From Kitasatospora cinereorecta (GTDB lineage: Bacteria > Actinomycetota > Actinomycetes > Streptomycetales > Streptomycetaceae), in contig NZ_JAMZDX010000007.1 in the NCBI RefSeq assembly GCF_024172095.1, positions 490,372 to 554,371 on the forward strand: DNA of 64,000 nucleotides, read 5' to 3'. This document shows positions 1-8,204 of the stretch, in pieces. Each line of letters begins with the position of its first letter. Position 1 is the first letter of the stretch. The notes beneath the pieces are model-generated. The model worked only from the letters and a program-made list of their open reading frames with translations. It ran no database searches and was not told the origin of the DNA. The position numbers and the translations under genes are program-made.

Positions 1-154
1 AACTTCCGATATGGCATGCGCATTATCGACACGCTCCGGTGCGCCCGTACAGACCTTCGACAGCCCGGGTTCCGGTACGACTTCCGGCCGACCCGGACAC
101 CGGCGGCGCGCCGCGCGCTACCGTGGAGACGACGCCGCACCAGGGGAGAGTGAG

Positions 155-403
155 ATGACCGAACGGCCCGCCGCCGGCGACCGCCGGATCCTCTCGGACG
201 AGTCCGCCGCGGCGCTGCGCGCCTACGCCGCCGGACAGCGGGAACGGGCCGACCGGCTCGCCGCCGTCCTCGAGGACATCGCGCTCAACGGACTGCCGCG
301 CCCCGAGGACTGCACCCCCTGGGAGGCCATCCGCGACCGGCGGCTGGCCGAACTCGCCGCCGGGAGCGACCGGGCGGCCGCCGAGCGGCACCACGCCGCC
401 TGA
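155..403 (+). CDS. Small hypothetical protein, possible antitoxin partner
   Basis: 82 residues, rich in Ala, Arg and Glu and predicted largely helical, with no transmembrane segment. The ATG at 155 is chosen over an upstream in-frame ATG because a GGGGAG ribosome site lies just before it. Its TGA overlaps the ATG of the next gene by one base (TGATG), so the two are probably translationally coupled. The position ahead of a RelE/ParE-like protein suggests an antitoxin, but no recognised antitoxin DNA-binding motif is visible, so this rests on context only. Confidence 0.6.
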   Translation: MTERPAAGDRRILSDESAAALRAYAAGQRERADRLAAVLEDIALNGLPRPEDCTPWEAIRDRRLAELAAGSDRAAAERHHAA

Positions 404-666
404 TGGCCCGGCAGCGCCGGCGGGCCCAGATCACCTTCACCGCCGTCGCGGAACGCCAGATCGACGAGATCGCCGACCCGGACGCGATCCACGCCCTGGA
501 CCGTGCGCTCGCCGCCCTCTCGGTCGACCCGGCGATGGGCACCCCGATCCGCGGGACCGTGCCCGAACTGCGCGAATACTGCGACGACGTGGACGCCGTC
601 CGGCTGATCTACTACGTCACGGCGCTGCGCACCGTGGTGGTGGTCGCCTACCTGGAGGCGGGCTGA
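403..666 (+). CDS. RelE/ParE-like small protein, putative toxin
   Basis: 87 residues. A basic N-terminal strand (QITFTAVAERQI) is followed by a helix. The C-terminal half ends in consecutive beta strands (VRLIYYVTAL, then TVVVVAYLEAG), the order expected of the RelE/ParE fold, where the last strands carry an R-x-x-Y-type pattern. Catalytic residues cannot be assigned by eye. It is translationally coupled to the preceding 82-residue protein. Read together they look like a type II toxin-antitoxin module; a housekeeping pair of unknown function is the alternative. Confidence 0.5.
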   Translation: MARQRRRAQITFTAVAERQIDEIADPDAIHALDRALAALSVDPAMGTPIRGTVPELREYCDDVDAVRLIYYVTALRTVVVVAYLEAG

Positions 667-758
667 CCGGCCGGGGCGGGCGGGCGTCGCCCGCCACCGC
701 GTCCGGCCGGCGGCACGTCAACAGCTCGGCGACACGTGGCTCGGCCGTGCGTACGGGC

Positions 759-842
759 TCAGCCGCGCGCGCCGATGATGCACAGCGTCGTCAGTCCGGC
801 CAGTGCCACCAGCCATGCCCACCAGGTCACCCTCAGGTCCAC
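759..842 (-). CDS. 27-residue single-pass membrane micro-protein
   Basis: A GTG at 842-840 follows a GGGAGGG ribosome site (848-854, five-base spacer). It opens a 27-codon frame ending at the TGA at 761-759. The product is a polar stub (VDLR), then about 18 hydrophobic residues (TWWAWLVALAGLTTLCII), then a short basic tail (GARG), which is a canonical single transmembrane segment. It sits alone in the 370-base gap between two plus-strand genes. No family is recognised. The strong ribosome site and clean hydrophobic design are the only support; a chance frame in GC-rich DNA remains possible. Confidence 0.5.
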   Translation of the reverse strand: MDLRVTWWAWLVALAGLTTLCIIGARG

Positions 843-1036
843 GTCGACCCTCCCACTCCGAATTCGATTGCCCCTGATCCGAGCACCGGCGGGCGTCCGG
901 CGTCAAGACCTCCGAGCCCATCGACCCGATCTTGTCCCCCCGACGGGTGAGGCGGACCGACCTGCGACGGGACCCGTTCCGGGACTCCGTGACGGGTCGG
1001 CGGATTGTGTCAGTGGTGACCGTTAGCGTGCCGAGC

Positions 1037-1441
1037 ATGACTGTCGATCTCACCGCCGTCTGGGCCGGCCCCGCGCGGGTGCTTCCCGAGCGCCTGGTCG
1101 CCGCCGGTCTCTGGTTGCCGTACCCCGACTCCGGCCCGCACCCCGCGCTCGGCGGGGTGCCGGTCTGCTACGTGTCCGCACCGCTGTGGCAGGCGCTCCA
1201 GCCGATGGCGGCCGGGCTGGACCCGCGGGCGGCGCGGAGCGATCCGACGGCCGCGGCGTGCGACGTGCTGCGGCTGCTGGCGGCGTCGGCGGCGGCCGCC
1301 GACGGCGCGTTCCACCGGACCCCGCGGGTGGCGGAACTCGGGCGGCGCCCGGTGCACTTCCGCCGGGTACCCGGTCCGGACGGGCCGGTGGTGGCGCTGT
1401 TCCCGAACGATCCGGCGCTCCGGCCGGCCACCGGGGGCTGA
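1037..1441 (+). CDS. Hypothetical protein
   Basis: 134 residues, soluble, Ala/Pro/Arg-rich, with good GC3 bias. The start is uncertain: an ATG at 1037 or a GTG at 1028 in the same frame; neither has a clear ribosome site. No domain is recognised. It is convergent with the membrane protein that ends 20 bases downstream on the other strand. Upstream (667-1036) nothing is seen except the 27-codon frame on the opposite strand. Confidence 0.6.
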   Translation: MTVDLTAVWAGPARVLPERLVAAGLWLPYPDSGPHPALGGVPVCYVSAPLWQALQPMAAGLDPRAARSDPTAAACDVLRLLAASAAAADGAFHRTPRVAELGRRPVHFRRVPGPDGPVVALFPNDPALRPATGG

Positions 1442-1461
1442 GCTCCCCCCGGAGGGCAGGG

Positions 1462-2523
1462 TCACCCCTGGGCCGCGACGGCGCAGACCGGGCGGGTGCG
1501 GGCGGCGTAGGAGCGCGCGGCCACCAGCAGGGCGAGGCCGAGTCCGGTGAAGGCCAGGCCGCCGAAGGCAACCATCCAGGTGACCCCCGAGGCGGTGGTG
1601 AAGGGCGGGGTGGGGGTGATCCCCGGCAGCACGCCGACGGCGATCAGCGGGGCGATGGCGGTCAGCGCGGCGCCGTACACGGTCAGCGGTACGCCGGTCA
1701 GCAGGGCCGGCGCCAGGGGCAGCAGGCGCGGGACGCGCCGTCCGGCGAGGAGGGGCGTCCAGCACGGGAAGACCTGCCCCCAGGTGTGCAGCAGGCCGGC
1801 CAGCAGCGCCGCGCCGAGCAGTGCGGCGAGCACGCTCACGTCGATCCCCGCCGCCGCAGCCGTCCGCGCGAGTCCGGTGGCGCCCGCGCTCGCGCTGCGC
1901 CGCCAGTCGGCGGCCGAGACGCCGAGGGCGTCGCCGCCCAGCGTCCACACGGTCTTGACGCCGGCCCAGGGCAGGAGCCCGCCCAGCAGCAGGTACGCCA
2001 GGCGCCGGGTGGGCCGTGCGGCCGGGACGGCGGCCGGGTGGTTGAGCGGTCCGTCGCTGCCGCCGGTGTGCCGCCGTCCGCAGCGCGGGCAGTCACCGCG
2101 CAGCCGCCGCCGGTACACCACCGCGACCAGGAGCAGCAGGACGGCGCCGGCCGTGTCGAGCAGGACCTGGATCAGGCCGGTGGCGCTCTCCGGCCCCGCG
2201 AGGGCGAGCAGGGTCACCAGATGGATCGGCAGGCCCGTGGCGCCGATCGCCAACACCGGTACGGCCACGGCCAGGACCGCCCCCACCGCGTACCGCGCCG
2301 TCCGGGACAGGGCCCGGGTGGTCGCCGGGGCCGCGCCGCCGGCCAGGAGGGCGAGGGCCGCCAGCAGGAGCTGCAGCGGCGCCGGGTACGCCGAGTGCTC
2401 GGTCCACGGCACGCGCGTGCCCGTCGCCGCCCAGCCGACCTGGACCGCCGCGTACAGCCCGCCCCAGCCCGCCGCCGCCGCGGGCATCCACGCGGGCCAC
2501 CTCCGATGCCATGTCACGTCCAC
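1462..2523 (-). CDS. Polytopic membrane protein with a central Cys-x-x-Cys loop
   Basis: 353 residues from a GTG at 2523 placed five bases after a perfect GGAGG; a longer in-frame ATG at 2685 lacks a ribosome site. About eight to nine hydrophobic segments are visible. A cytoplasmic-looking loop between segments contains GDCPRCGRRH, a rubredoxin-knuckle-like metal site with only one CxxC pair. No transporter signature is recognised. It is divergent from the M1 peptidase, with a 363-base shared upstream region. Function unknown. Confidence 0.75.
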   Translation of the reverse strand: MDVTWHRRWPAWMPAAAAGWGGLYAAVQVGWAATGTRVPWTEHSAYPAPLQLLLAALALLAGGAAPATTRALSRTARYAVGAVLAVAVPVLAIGATGLPIHLVTLLALAGPESATGLIQVLLDTAGAVLLLLVAVVYRRRLRGDCPRCGRRHTGGSDGPLNHPAAVPAARPTRRLAYLLLGGLLPWAGVKTVWTLGGDALGVSAADWRRSASAGATGLARTAAAAGIDVSVLAALLGAALLAGLLHTWGQVFPCWTPLLAGRRVPRLLPLAPALLTGVPLTVYGAALTAIAPLIAVGVLPGITPTPPFTTASGVTWMVAFGGLAFTGLGLALLVAARSYAARTRPVCAVAAQG

Positions 2524-2886
2524 CGCGACCTCCGTTCGTTCCGGTTCGGGACGGCTCCAAGCCTCGCCACCGCGGGCGCCGTTCACATCGGCCCCGGGGC
2601 TCGCCCCGACCTCCCCCGGGCAGGGGAGGGCCGTCCCGGGGGAGGAGGCCGGGGAGGGGCGCCGGGGGATGTCGATCAATGGCATGCCCTTTTCAAGGAG
2701 CGGTGGTTGGTGTCACGCTTCCCTGTGGCCCCGGAGCGGGGAGCTCTCCGGCGCGGCCACCCTCGCGGCGGGAGTCCACCGCTCGTCAACTCGCCCGTAC
2801 GACCCCACCGGTGGCGAGTCGGCTGTCCCCCTCTGTGCCGGGGGCCGGAAACGATCGGGTACCCCCATCCCTCCTGAGAGGATCCG
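2524..2886. other. 363-base divergent intergenic region
   Basis: Shared upstream region of the membrane protein (minus) and the M1 peptidase (plus). It is G-rich on the membrane-protein side. The M1 gene has its own GAGAGG ribosome site at about 2875. No convincing promoter hexamers, dyad or small gene were found by eye. Confidence 0.4.
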
Positions 2887-4740
2887 ATGACAGACAGGTT
2901 CAGCCGCCTGGCCCGCCGCCTGGCGGCCATCGTCGGCACCACGCTGATAGCGGCGAGCACGGGCAGCGTCGTCGCCGCCCCGGCCCACGCCGCGGACTGC
3001 ACCCCCGCCCAGGCGATCACCAACGGCGGTTTCGAGTCCGGCAGTTCGCCCTGGACCTCGTCGAGCGGAGTGATCACCAGCGGCGGCGGCCAGAGCGCCC
3101 ACGGTGGCAGCTCCTTCGCCTGGCTGAACGGCTACGGCTCCAGCCACACCGACACGCTCTCGCAGACCGTCACCCTGCCGGCCGGCTGCACCAGTGCCAG
3201 CCTCAGCTTCTGGCTGCACATCGACACCGCCGAGACGACCACCACCACCGCGTACGACAAGCTGACCGCGAAGATCGGCTCCACCACGCTGGCGACGTAC
3301 TCCAACCTGAACGCCGCCGCCGGCTACGTGCAGAAGACCTTCGACGTCTCCGCGTTCGCCGGGCAGAGCGTCACCGTCTCCTTCAGCGGTGTGGAGGACT
3401 CCGGCCTGCAGACCAGCTTCGTCCTGGACGACCTGGCCCTCGACGTGTCCGGCGGCGGCACCACCCCGCCGCCCACCACCGATCCCACCCGCACCCCGGC
3501 CGCCCCCGGCTACACCGTCAGCCTCAGCAGTGATGCCACCGGCGCCAACTGGAGCGGCCACGAGAGCATCGGCTTCACCAACGCCTCCGCCGCGCCGCTG
3601 AACGAGGTCTACCTGCGGCTGTGGGACAACTACCACGGCAGCTGCCCGACCACCCCGATCACCGTCACCAACCTGACCGGCGGCACCGCGGGCGCACTCA
3701 GCGTCAACTGCACCGCGATGAAGGTCACCCTGCCCGCCCCGCTCGCCCAGGGCCAGAGCGGCACCGTCGCCTTCGACCTGTCCATCGCCGTCCCCTCCGG
3801 CGCCGACCGCTTCGGCCGCGACGGCTCGTTCAACTTCATCGGCAACGCGCTGCCGGTGCTCGCCGTCCGCGACGCCGCCGGCTGGCACCTCGACCCGTAC
3901 ACCAACAACGGCGAGTCCTTCTACGCCCTGGCCTCCGACTACAGCGTCACCCTCGACCACCCGACCAGCCTCCAGGTGCCCGCCACCGGTACCTCGGTCG
4001 ACACCCCCGGCAGCTCCGGACGCACCGTCACCAAGGCCACCGCGAGCAAGGTCCGCGAGTTCGCCTGGGCCGCCGGACCGTTCACCAAGATCTCCGGCAC
4101 CTCCACCGCCGGCGTCAAGCTGAACGTCTACTCGGTCTCCGGCATCAGCTCCACCGACGCCCAGTCCATGCTCTCCACCGCCAAGTCCGCGATCGACTCC
4201 CACGCCACCCGCTTCGGCGCCTACCCCTACGGCGAGGTGGACACCGTCCTGGACAACAACTTCTGGTTCGGCGGCATGGAGTACCCCGGCTTCGTCCTCG
4301 ACCTGGTTTCCACCACCGCCCTCACCCACGAGCTCGGCCACCAGTGGTGGTACGGCATCGTCGGCGACGACGAGTACACCAGCCCCTGGCTGGACGAGGC
4401 GTTCACCGACTACGCCACCGACCTCGCCCTCGGCAAGACCGGCACCAACTGCTGGAACAGCGTCTCCTGGGCCTCCTCCGCCGAGAAGATCACCAACTCG
4501 ATGGCGTACTGGGACGCCAACTCCTCCCGCTACTCCACCGTCGTGTACGGCTACGGCAAGTGCGCCCTGCACGACCTGCGCCGGCTGATCGGCGACAGCG
4601 CCATGACCACGCTGCTGCACGACTACGCGCAGGCGCACTGGTACGGCGTCTCGACCACGGCCGAGTTCAAGGCCGCGGCGCAGAAGGCGACCACCACCGA
4701 CCTGACCTCGTTCTGGACACAGCACCGCATCGAGGGCTGA
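2887..4740 (+). CDS. Secreted M1-family zinc metallopeptidase with N-terminal beta-sandwich domain
   Basis: 617 residues. A Sec signal peptide (about 1-36, cleavage after APAHA) leads into a Gly/Ser/Thr-rich beta-sandwich (about 37-188, starting TNGGFESG) like the CBM-type modules attached to secreted hydrolases. A Pro/Thr linker follows (about 190-208), then an M1 aminopeptidase-type catalytic region. The zinc site is H481-E482-x-x-H485 followed after 18 residues by E504 (HEXXH-X18-E). FGGMEYPG just upstream corresponds to the GxMEN exopeptidase motif with Tyr in place of Asn, so substrate choice may differ. It ends soon after the catalytic domain and lacks the large C-terminal ERAP-like domain. 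Predicted to act outside the cell on peptides. Confidence 0.9.
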   Translation: MTDRFSRLARRLAAIVGTTLIAASTGSVVAAPAHAADCTPAQAITNGGFESGSSPWTSSSGVITSGGGQSAHGGSSFAWLNGYGSSHTDTLSQTVTLPAGCTSASLSFWLHIDTAETTTTTAYDKLTAKIGSTTLATYSNLNAAAGYVQKTFDVSAFAGQSVTVSFSGVEDSGLQTSFVLDDLALDVSGGGTTPPPTTDPTRTPAAPGYTVSLSSDATGANWSGHESIGFTNASAAPLNEVYLRLWDNYHGSCPTTPITVTNLTGGTAGALSVNCTAMKVTLPAPLAQGQSGTVAFDLSIAVPSGADRFGRDGSFNFIGNALPVLAVRDAAGWHLDPYTNNGESFYALASDYSVTLDHPTSLQVPATGTSVDTPGSSGRTVTKATASKVREFAWAAGPFTKISGTSTAGVKLNVYSVSGISSTDAQSMLSTAKSAIDSHATRFGAYPYGEVDTVLDNNFWFGGMEYPGFVLDLVSTTALTHELGHQWWYGIVGDDEYTSPWLDEAFTDYATDLALGKTGTNCWNSVSWASSAEKITNSMAYWDANSSRYSTVVYGYGKCALHDLRRLIGDSAMTTLLHDYAQAHWYGVSTTAEFKAAAQKATTTDLTSFWTQHRIEG

Positions 4741-4758
4741 CCTGCACCGTCCCTCCGG

Positions 4759-4812
4759 GCCGCCCGGCCCGTCGGCGCCGACCGCAGGGTCGACACCGGA
4801 AGGCCGGGCGGC
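4759..4812. terminator. Compound hairpin after the M1 peptidase gene
   Basis: Perfect 11-base inverted repeat (GCCGCCCGGCC 4759-4769, complement 4802-4812) enclosing a second perfect 12-base palindrome (GTCGGCGCCGAC, 4771-4782). It starts 19 bases after the stop codon. There is no T-run, as is usual in streptomycetes. Confidence 0.45.
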
Positions 4813-4848
4813 TCGACGTACGGGCCCGAAGCGGACCCGACGCTCGGT

Positions 4849-4884
4849 CTTGTGCGCGGGCTTGTGCGAGGGCTTGTGTGTGGG
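4849..4884 (+). repeat. 3 x 12 bp tandem direct repeat upstream of the MerR/B12 regulator
   Basis: Three head-to-tail units, CTTGTGCGCGGG, CTTGTGCGAGGG and CTTGTGTGTGGG, ending 60 bases before the regulator start. The spacing (12 bp) is close to one helical turn. They could be stacked operator half-sites or simple slippage products. Confidence 0.6.
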
Positions 4885-4899
4885 CCGGGCCGCGGCGGC

Positions 4900-4937
4900 G
4901 TGCCGCGGCCCGGCGCGGCACGGCGGGGCCGTAGGCT
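4900..4937 (+). promoter_or_regulatory. Leaderless promoter with overlapping dyad
   Basis: A perfect 8-base inverted repeat (GTGCCGCG 4900-4907, CGCGGCAC 4914-4921, six-base loop) lies where the -35 element would be. TAGGCT at 4932-4937 is a -10 box placed seven bases before the GTG start, the usual leaderless arrangement. This suggests autoregulation by the downstream MerR protein (inference). Confidence 0.45.
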
Positions 4938-4944
4938 CCCGCCC

Positions 4945-5967
4945 GTGTCGTCCGCATCCAGCGCCCCGCAACCGCCGGTCGAGGCCGGGCTCAGCACCGG
5001 GGGAGTGGCCCGCCGCCTCGGCGTGTCACCCACCACGATCCGCTCCTGGGAGCGCCGCTACGGCATCGGCCCCGCCCACCGCGAGGCGGGCCACCACCGT
5101 CGCTGGACGCCGGACGACCTCGCGGCGCTGGAGGAGATGTGCCGCCTCACCGCGCGCGGCGTCCCGCCGGGCGAGGCGGCCCGGCAGGTCCTGGAGGCCG
5201 TGCGGCACGGCACCGACCCGGAGGGCGCTCCGGCCTCCGGCCCGCCCGGGGCCCCGGAGGCGTACCGGGCGCCCGGCGGCGGCAACACCCTGCCGGTCGG
5301 CACCGTACGCCCCGAGTGCCGGGGACTGGCCCGGGCCGCCGTCCGGCTGGACAGCGGCGAGGTCGCGCGGATCCTGCGCGACGTCGTCGACACGCTCGGA
5401 CCGGTCACCGCCTGGACCGAGGTGATGGCGCCCGCCCTGCGCGCCGCCGGACGCAAGTGGGCCGCCGAGGGCGAACGGTACGTCGAGGTCGAGCACCTGC
5501 TCTCCTGGCACGTCTCGACTGCGCTGCGCCGCGTCGCAGACCGTCCCGCCGACCGCATCGGACCCGCGGGCCCGGACGGCACCCGCCCCGGGCCGCCCGT
5601 CCTGCTCGCCGGCATGCCCGGCGAACTCCACACCCTGCCGCTGGAGGCCGTCGCCGCCGGCCTCGCCGAACGCGGCCTGCCCTACCGGATGTTCGGCCAG
5701 GCCATGCCGTCCGAGGCCCTGCTCGAAGCCGTCCGGCGCACCGGCCCGTCCGCCGTCATGGTCTGGTCCCAGGCCCGGCCCACCGCGGACCCGGTCCTGG
5801 TCCGCCGGGTCGCCGCCACCGCCTGGGGCGGCCGCGGCGCCCGTACCCGACCCGCCGTCCTCGCCGCCGGACCCGGCTGGGCCGGCAGCCGGCGCCACCC
5901 CGGCCTGCTGCGCCCCCGCGACCTGGCCACCGCCCTCGACCAGCTCGAACTCCTCCTCGGCGGCTGA
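4945..5967 (+). CDS. MerR-family regulator with cobalamin-binding-type C-terminal domain (CarH/LitR-like)
   Basis: 340 residues from the GTG at 4945. The N-terminal MerR winged helix (about 15-85: STGGVARRLGVSPTTIRSWE, then HHRRW) is followed by a Gly/Pro linker and a helical region with W172 and E183-H184, resembling the W-x9-EH signature of the CarH light-sensing helical bundle but with one extra residue. A Rossmann-like domain contains GELH (E227, H229), matching the E-x-H cobalamin ligand motif. CarH and LitR proteins bind adenosylcobalamin, repress carotenoid genes in the dark and release DNA in light. No carotenoid genes lie nearby, so the targets are unknown. Whether it binds B12 is inferred from H229 only. 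Confidence 0.75.
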   Translation: MSSASSAPQPPVEAGLSTGGVARRLGVSPTTIRSWERRYGIGPAHREAGHHRRWTPDDLAALEEMCRLTARGVPPGEAARQVLEAVRHGTDPEGAPASGPPGAPEAYRAPGGGNTLPVGTVRPECRGLARAAVRLDSGEVARILRDVVDTLGPVTAWTEVMAPALRAAGRKWAAEGERYVEVEHLLSWHVSTALRRVADRPADRIGPAGPDGTRPGPPVLLAGMPGELHTLPLEAVAAGLAERGLPYRMFGQAMPSEALLEAVRRTGPSAVMVWSQARPTADPVLVRRVAATAWGGRGARTRPAVLAAGPGWAGSRRHPGLLRPRDLATALDQLELLLGG

Positions 5968-6335
5968 CCGTTCGGCCGATGGCGCGGGTGGGTGATCCGG
6001 TGATGCCGGTGGGCCCTGCGAGGGAACCTGCGCCCGGGAACGTGTCCGCCGGTGGAGGGCGGAGTTGGGGAGGACGCGACCGAACCACGCCGTACCGCCC
6101 CGCGCCCTGCTCCACCCGCCTGCGCGCCGCCCCCGGGGACGTGCGGATTGCGCTCGGCCGGCCCGGCGCGGACGGCAGGCGTCATGAGCCGGACGGGTGC
6201 GCCGGCCGGAACGGCCGCAGGCGTACGGCACGGGCCACGCCCACGCGGTGCCTCCCGCGCCCCCACGGCGGCCCTCCCCACCCCCGATTCGCTCCGGCCT
6301 CGTAACCCGCCACTGCCGTCCGGAGTTCTCCGGGC
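5968..6335. other. 368-base intergenic region, no feature seen
   Basis: Between the MerR/B12 regulator and the 105-residue protein. GC-rich, no convincing reading frame with a ribosome site, no strong hairpin or recognisable promoter. Confidence 0.4.
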
Positions 6336-6653
6336 ATGACCGTCATCAACGATCCCCGTCAGCCCACGGACCGCGAAGGCACCCGACTGGGCATCCAGGC
6401 GCCGCTGCGCCTCCACACCGCGTCGTCCGGCCCCCACCGGCCGGCCCAGCCGCCCCAGCCGCCCCAGCCGGCCCAGCCCGGCCACCTGGCGGCCACCCAG
6501 CTGCTCGGCCTGCGGGAGGTGGTCCTCCCGGCCGCCGTCCTGGTCGCCGCCGACGCGCTGCTCGAACACGCCCTCGCCTCGGAGGACGCGGTCACCCGGA
6601 CGGCCGCCGCGGCCACCCGCACCCGCCTGCGCGCCGCACTCGACGCGGTCTGA
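6336..6653 (+). CDS. Hypothetical protein with Pro-Gln linker
   Basis: 105 residues. An N-terminal third without structure is followed by a low-complexity Pro/Gln stretch (about residues 36-48, repeated PPQ) and a C-terminal Ala/Leu/Arg-rich helical hairpin (LLGLREVVLPAAVLVAADAL). GC3 bias is coding-like; the ribosome site before ATG 6336 is weak. No family recognised. It is convergent with the M64 peptidase gene. Confidence 0.5.
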   Translation: MTVINDPRQPTDREGTRLGIQAPLRLHTASSGPHRPAQPPQPPQPAQPGHLAATQLLGLREVVLPAAVLVAADALLEHALASEDAVTRTAAAATRTRLRAALDAV

Positions 6654-6717
6654 CCGGCCGCCACCTCGAGTGCGCGTACTGGGTGCCCTCGATCCTCGGC
6701 CCTCGGCCGTTCGCGGT

Positions 6718-8079
6718 TCAGCGGGTGAGCTGCCAGGTCAGGGAGTCGGTGAGGGAGGGGAGGAGAGCCGGGTCGATGACGGCCGGGGTGGGGTCCGTGG
6801 CGGTGGCGGTGAGGCGGTGATGGAGCCGCTTCGAGCCGGTGAGGTGGAGTTCGCGCAGGTCGAGCTCGGTGCGGCCGCGCAGCCAGGGGAGTTCGCGCCC
6901 GTCGAGGTACCAGCGCAGCCGGGTGCCGGCGACCGGGAGGTCGAGGGTGAGGCAGTCGGAGCTGGTGAGGGCCGTCGTGGTGGGCGTGGGGCTGGTGAGG
7001 GTCGAGGCGTAGCGGTAGAAGCCCGCGATCATCGCCTCCCGCCCGGGGAGGTTGAACTCGCGTCCCAGCGATCGCATGATCGAGTTGTCGGTGGGCCGGT
7101 AGAGCCCGTCCGGGTAGTAGCCGCCGCCGAGGTAGGTGCCGACGGTGCCGCCGTCCGGTGAGGTGCGGCCGAGCCAGCGGTACCACTTGGTGCGGTCGCG
7201 CCGCATGGTGTCGGCCGTGAGGGTGCTGATGTTGGCCTCCGCCGGTTCGGGGCCGTCGTACGTGCCCTGGCCGTCGTAGGCGTACTCGTCGGCGAGGTGG
7301 CCGAGCGAGTGGCCGGTCTCGTGGACGGCTATCTGGCCCGAGCGGTCGTTGCCGCCGGACACGGTGGCGATGCCGGAGAAGCCGAGCGGGGAGACGACGT
7401 CGTTGTAGCCCGCGCCGCCGTACTTGGTGCTGTTGGCGACGACCAGGACGAGATCGGCCTGCGGGGCCTTGGCGGCGTAGCGCTCGACCGCGTCGGTGTC
7501 GACGCACAGCAGCCGCTCCACGTCGCTGCACCAGAAGTAGGAGCCGAGGGCGGTCTGCCGGACGGTCGCCCGGTCGGGGTCGCCGGAGACGCCGGAATCG
7601 GCGGAGACCGCCTGGACGGCCCAGACGTTGAAGAGCCCGCGGTAGGTGGTGTACGGCTCGACGGCGGTGATCTCCTGCCACTTGGTGGCGGCGTCGGCGA
7701 GGAACTTGCCCTGCTCGGCGGCGGTGTAGCCGTCGCCGATGACGACCAGGTCGAGCTTGGCGGCGGTGGGGCCGTTCTGGACCAGCGGGGTGACGGTGCC
7801 GTCGCCGTCGCCCTCGGCCCGGGTGCTGAGGTGCGGGGCGGCGGCGAAGGGCGACCGGGCGGGTGCCTGGGCGCGGGAGATGGTCCCGTCCTCGGCGAAC
7901 GCCTCCACCGGCTGGGTGGTGCCGGCCGGCCGGGCGTCCGGGCCGGCGGTCGCGGCCGGGGTCGGGGCTTGGGTCGGGGTCTGGCCGGCGGGTGCGGCGA
8001 GGGCGGGGTGGGTGAGCCCGGCGGTGGCGAGGGCGAGGCTGCCGGCCAGGGCGAGGACGGTGAGGCTTCTTCTGCGCAC
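6718..8079 (-). CDS. Secreted M64-family (IgA peptidase-like) metallopeptidase
   Basis: 453 residues from a GTG at 8079 preceded by AGGGAG. A signal peptide (about 1-29, RRR start, ALAAPA cleavage) is followed by a Pro/Thr/Ala-rich propeptide or linker to about residue 85. The catalytic domain opens with DLVVIGDGYTAAE and carries the zinc motif HETGHSLGHLADEY (H253, E254, H257), which is diagnostic of peptidase family M64. A C-terminal beta-rich region follows. It is divergently transcribed from an HTH-TPR regulator, so its expression may be under that regulator. Extracellular peptidase of unknown substrate; the IgA name comes from a Clostridium relative and need not apply here. Confidence 0.9.
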   Translation of the reverse strand: MRRRSLTVLALAGSLALATAGLTHPALAAPAGQTPTQAPTPAATAGPDARPAGTTQPVEAFAEDGTISRAQAPARSPFAAAPHLSTRAEGDGDGTVTPLVQNGPTAAKLDLVVIGDGYTAAEQGKFLADAATKWQEITAVEPYTTYRGLFNVWAVQAVSADSGVSGDPDRATVRQTALGSYFWCSDVERLLCVDTDAVERYAAKAPQADLVLVVANSTKYGGAGYNDVVSPLGFSGIATVSGGNDRSGQIAVHETGHSLGHLADEYAYDGQGTYDGPEPAEANISTLTADTMRRDRTKWYRWLGRTSPDGGTVGTYLGGGYYPDGLYRPTDNSIMRSLGREFNLPGREAMIAGFYRYASTLTSPTPTTTALTSSDCLTLDLPVAGTRLRWYLDGRELPWLRGRTELDLRELHLTGSKRLHHRLTATATDPTPAVIDPALLPSLTDSLTWQLTR

Positions 8080-8204
8080 GGGGGTGACTCCCTGAGTTAA
8101 ATTGAGGGATAATCAGATTTGAGTGCCGAGTTAATCTAGGGCATCGCCGCGTCCCCGACAATGGGTCGGGACGGCACGGACGAACGGACCACGAAGGGGC
8201 GGCC
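8080..8204. promoter_or_regulatory. AT-rich divergent promoter region between M64 peptidase and HTH-TPR regulator
   Basis: The segment about 8094-8138 is markedly AT-rich for this genome. It contains a direct repeat GAGTTAA at 8094-8100 and 8128-8134 (34 bases apart) and TTGAG at 8103 and 8119. TAATCT at 8132-8137 could be a -10 for the regulator. The repeats are candidate operators for the HTH-TPR protein. Confidence 0.45.
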
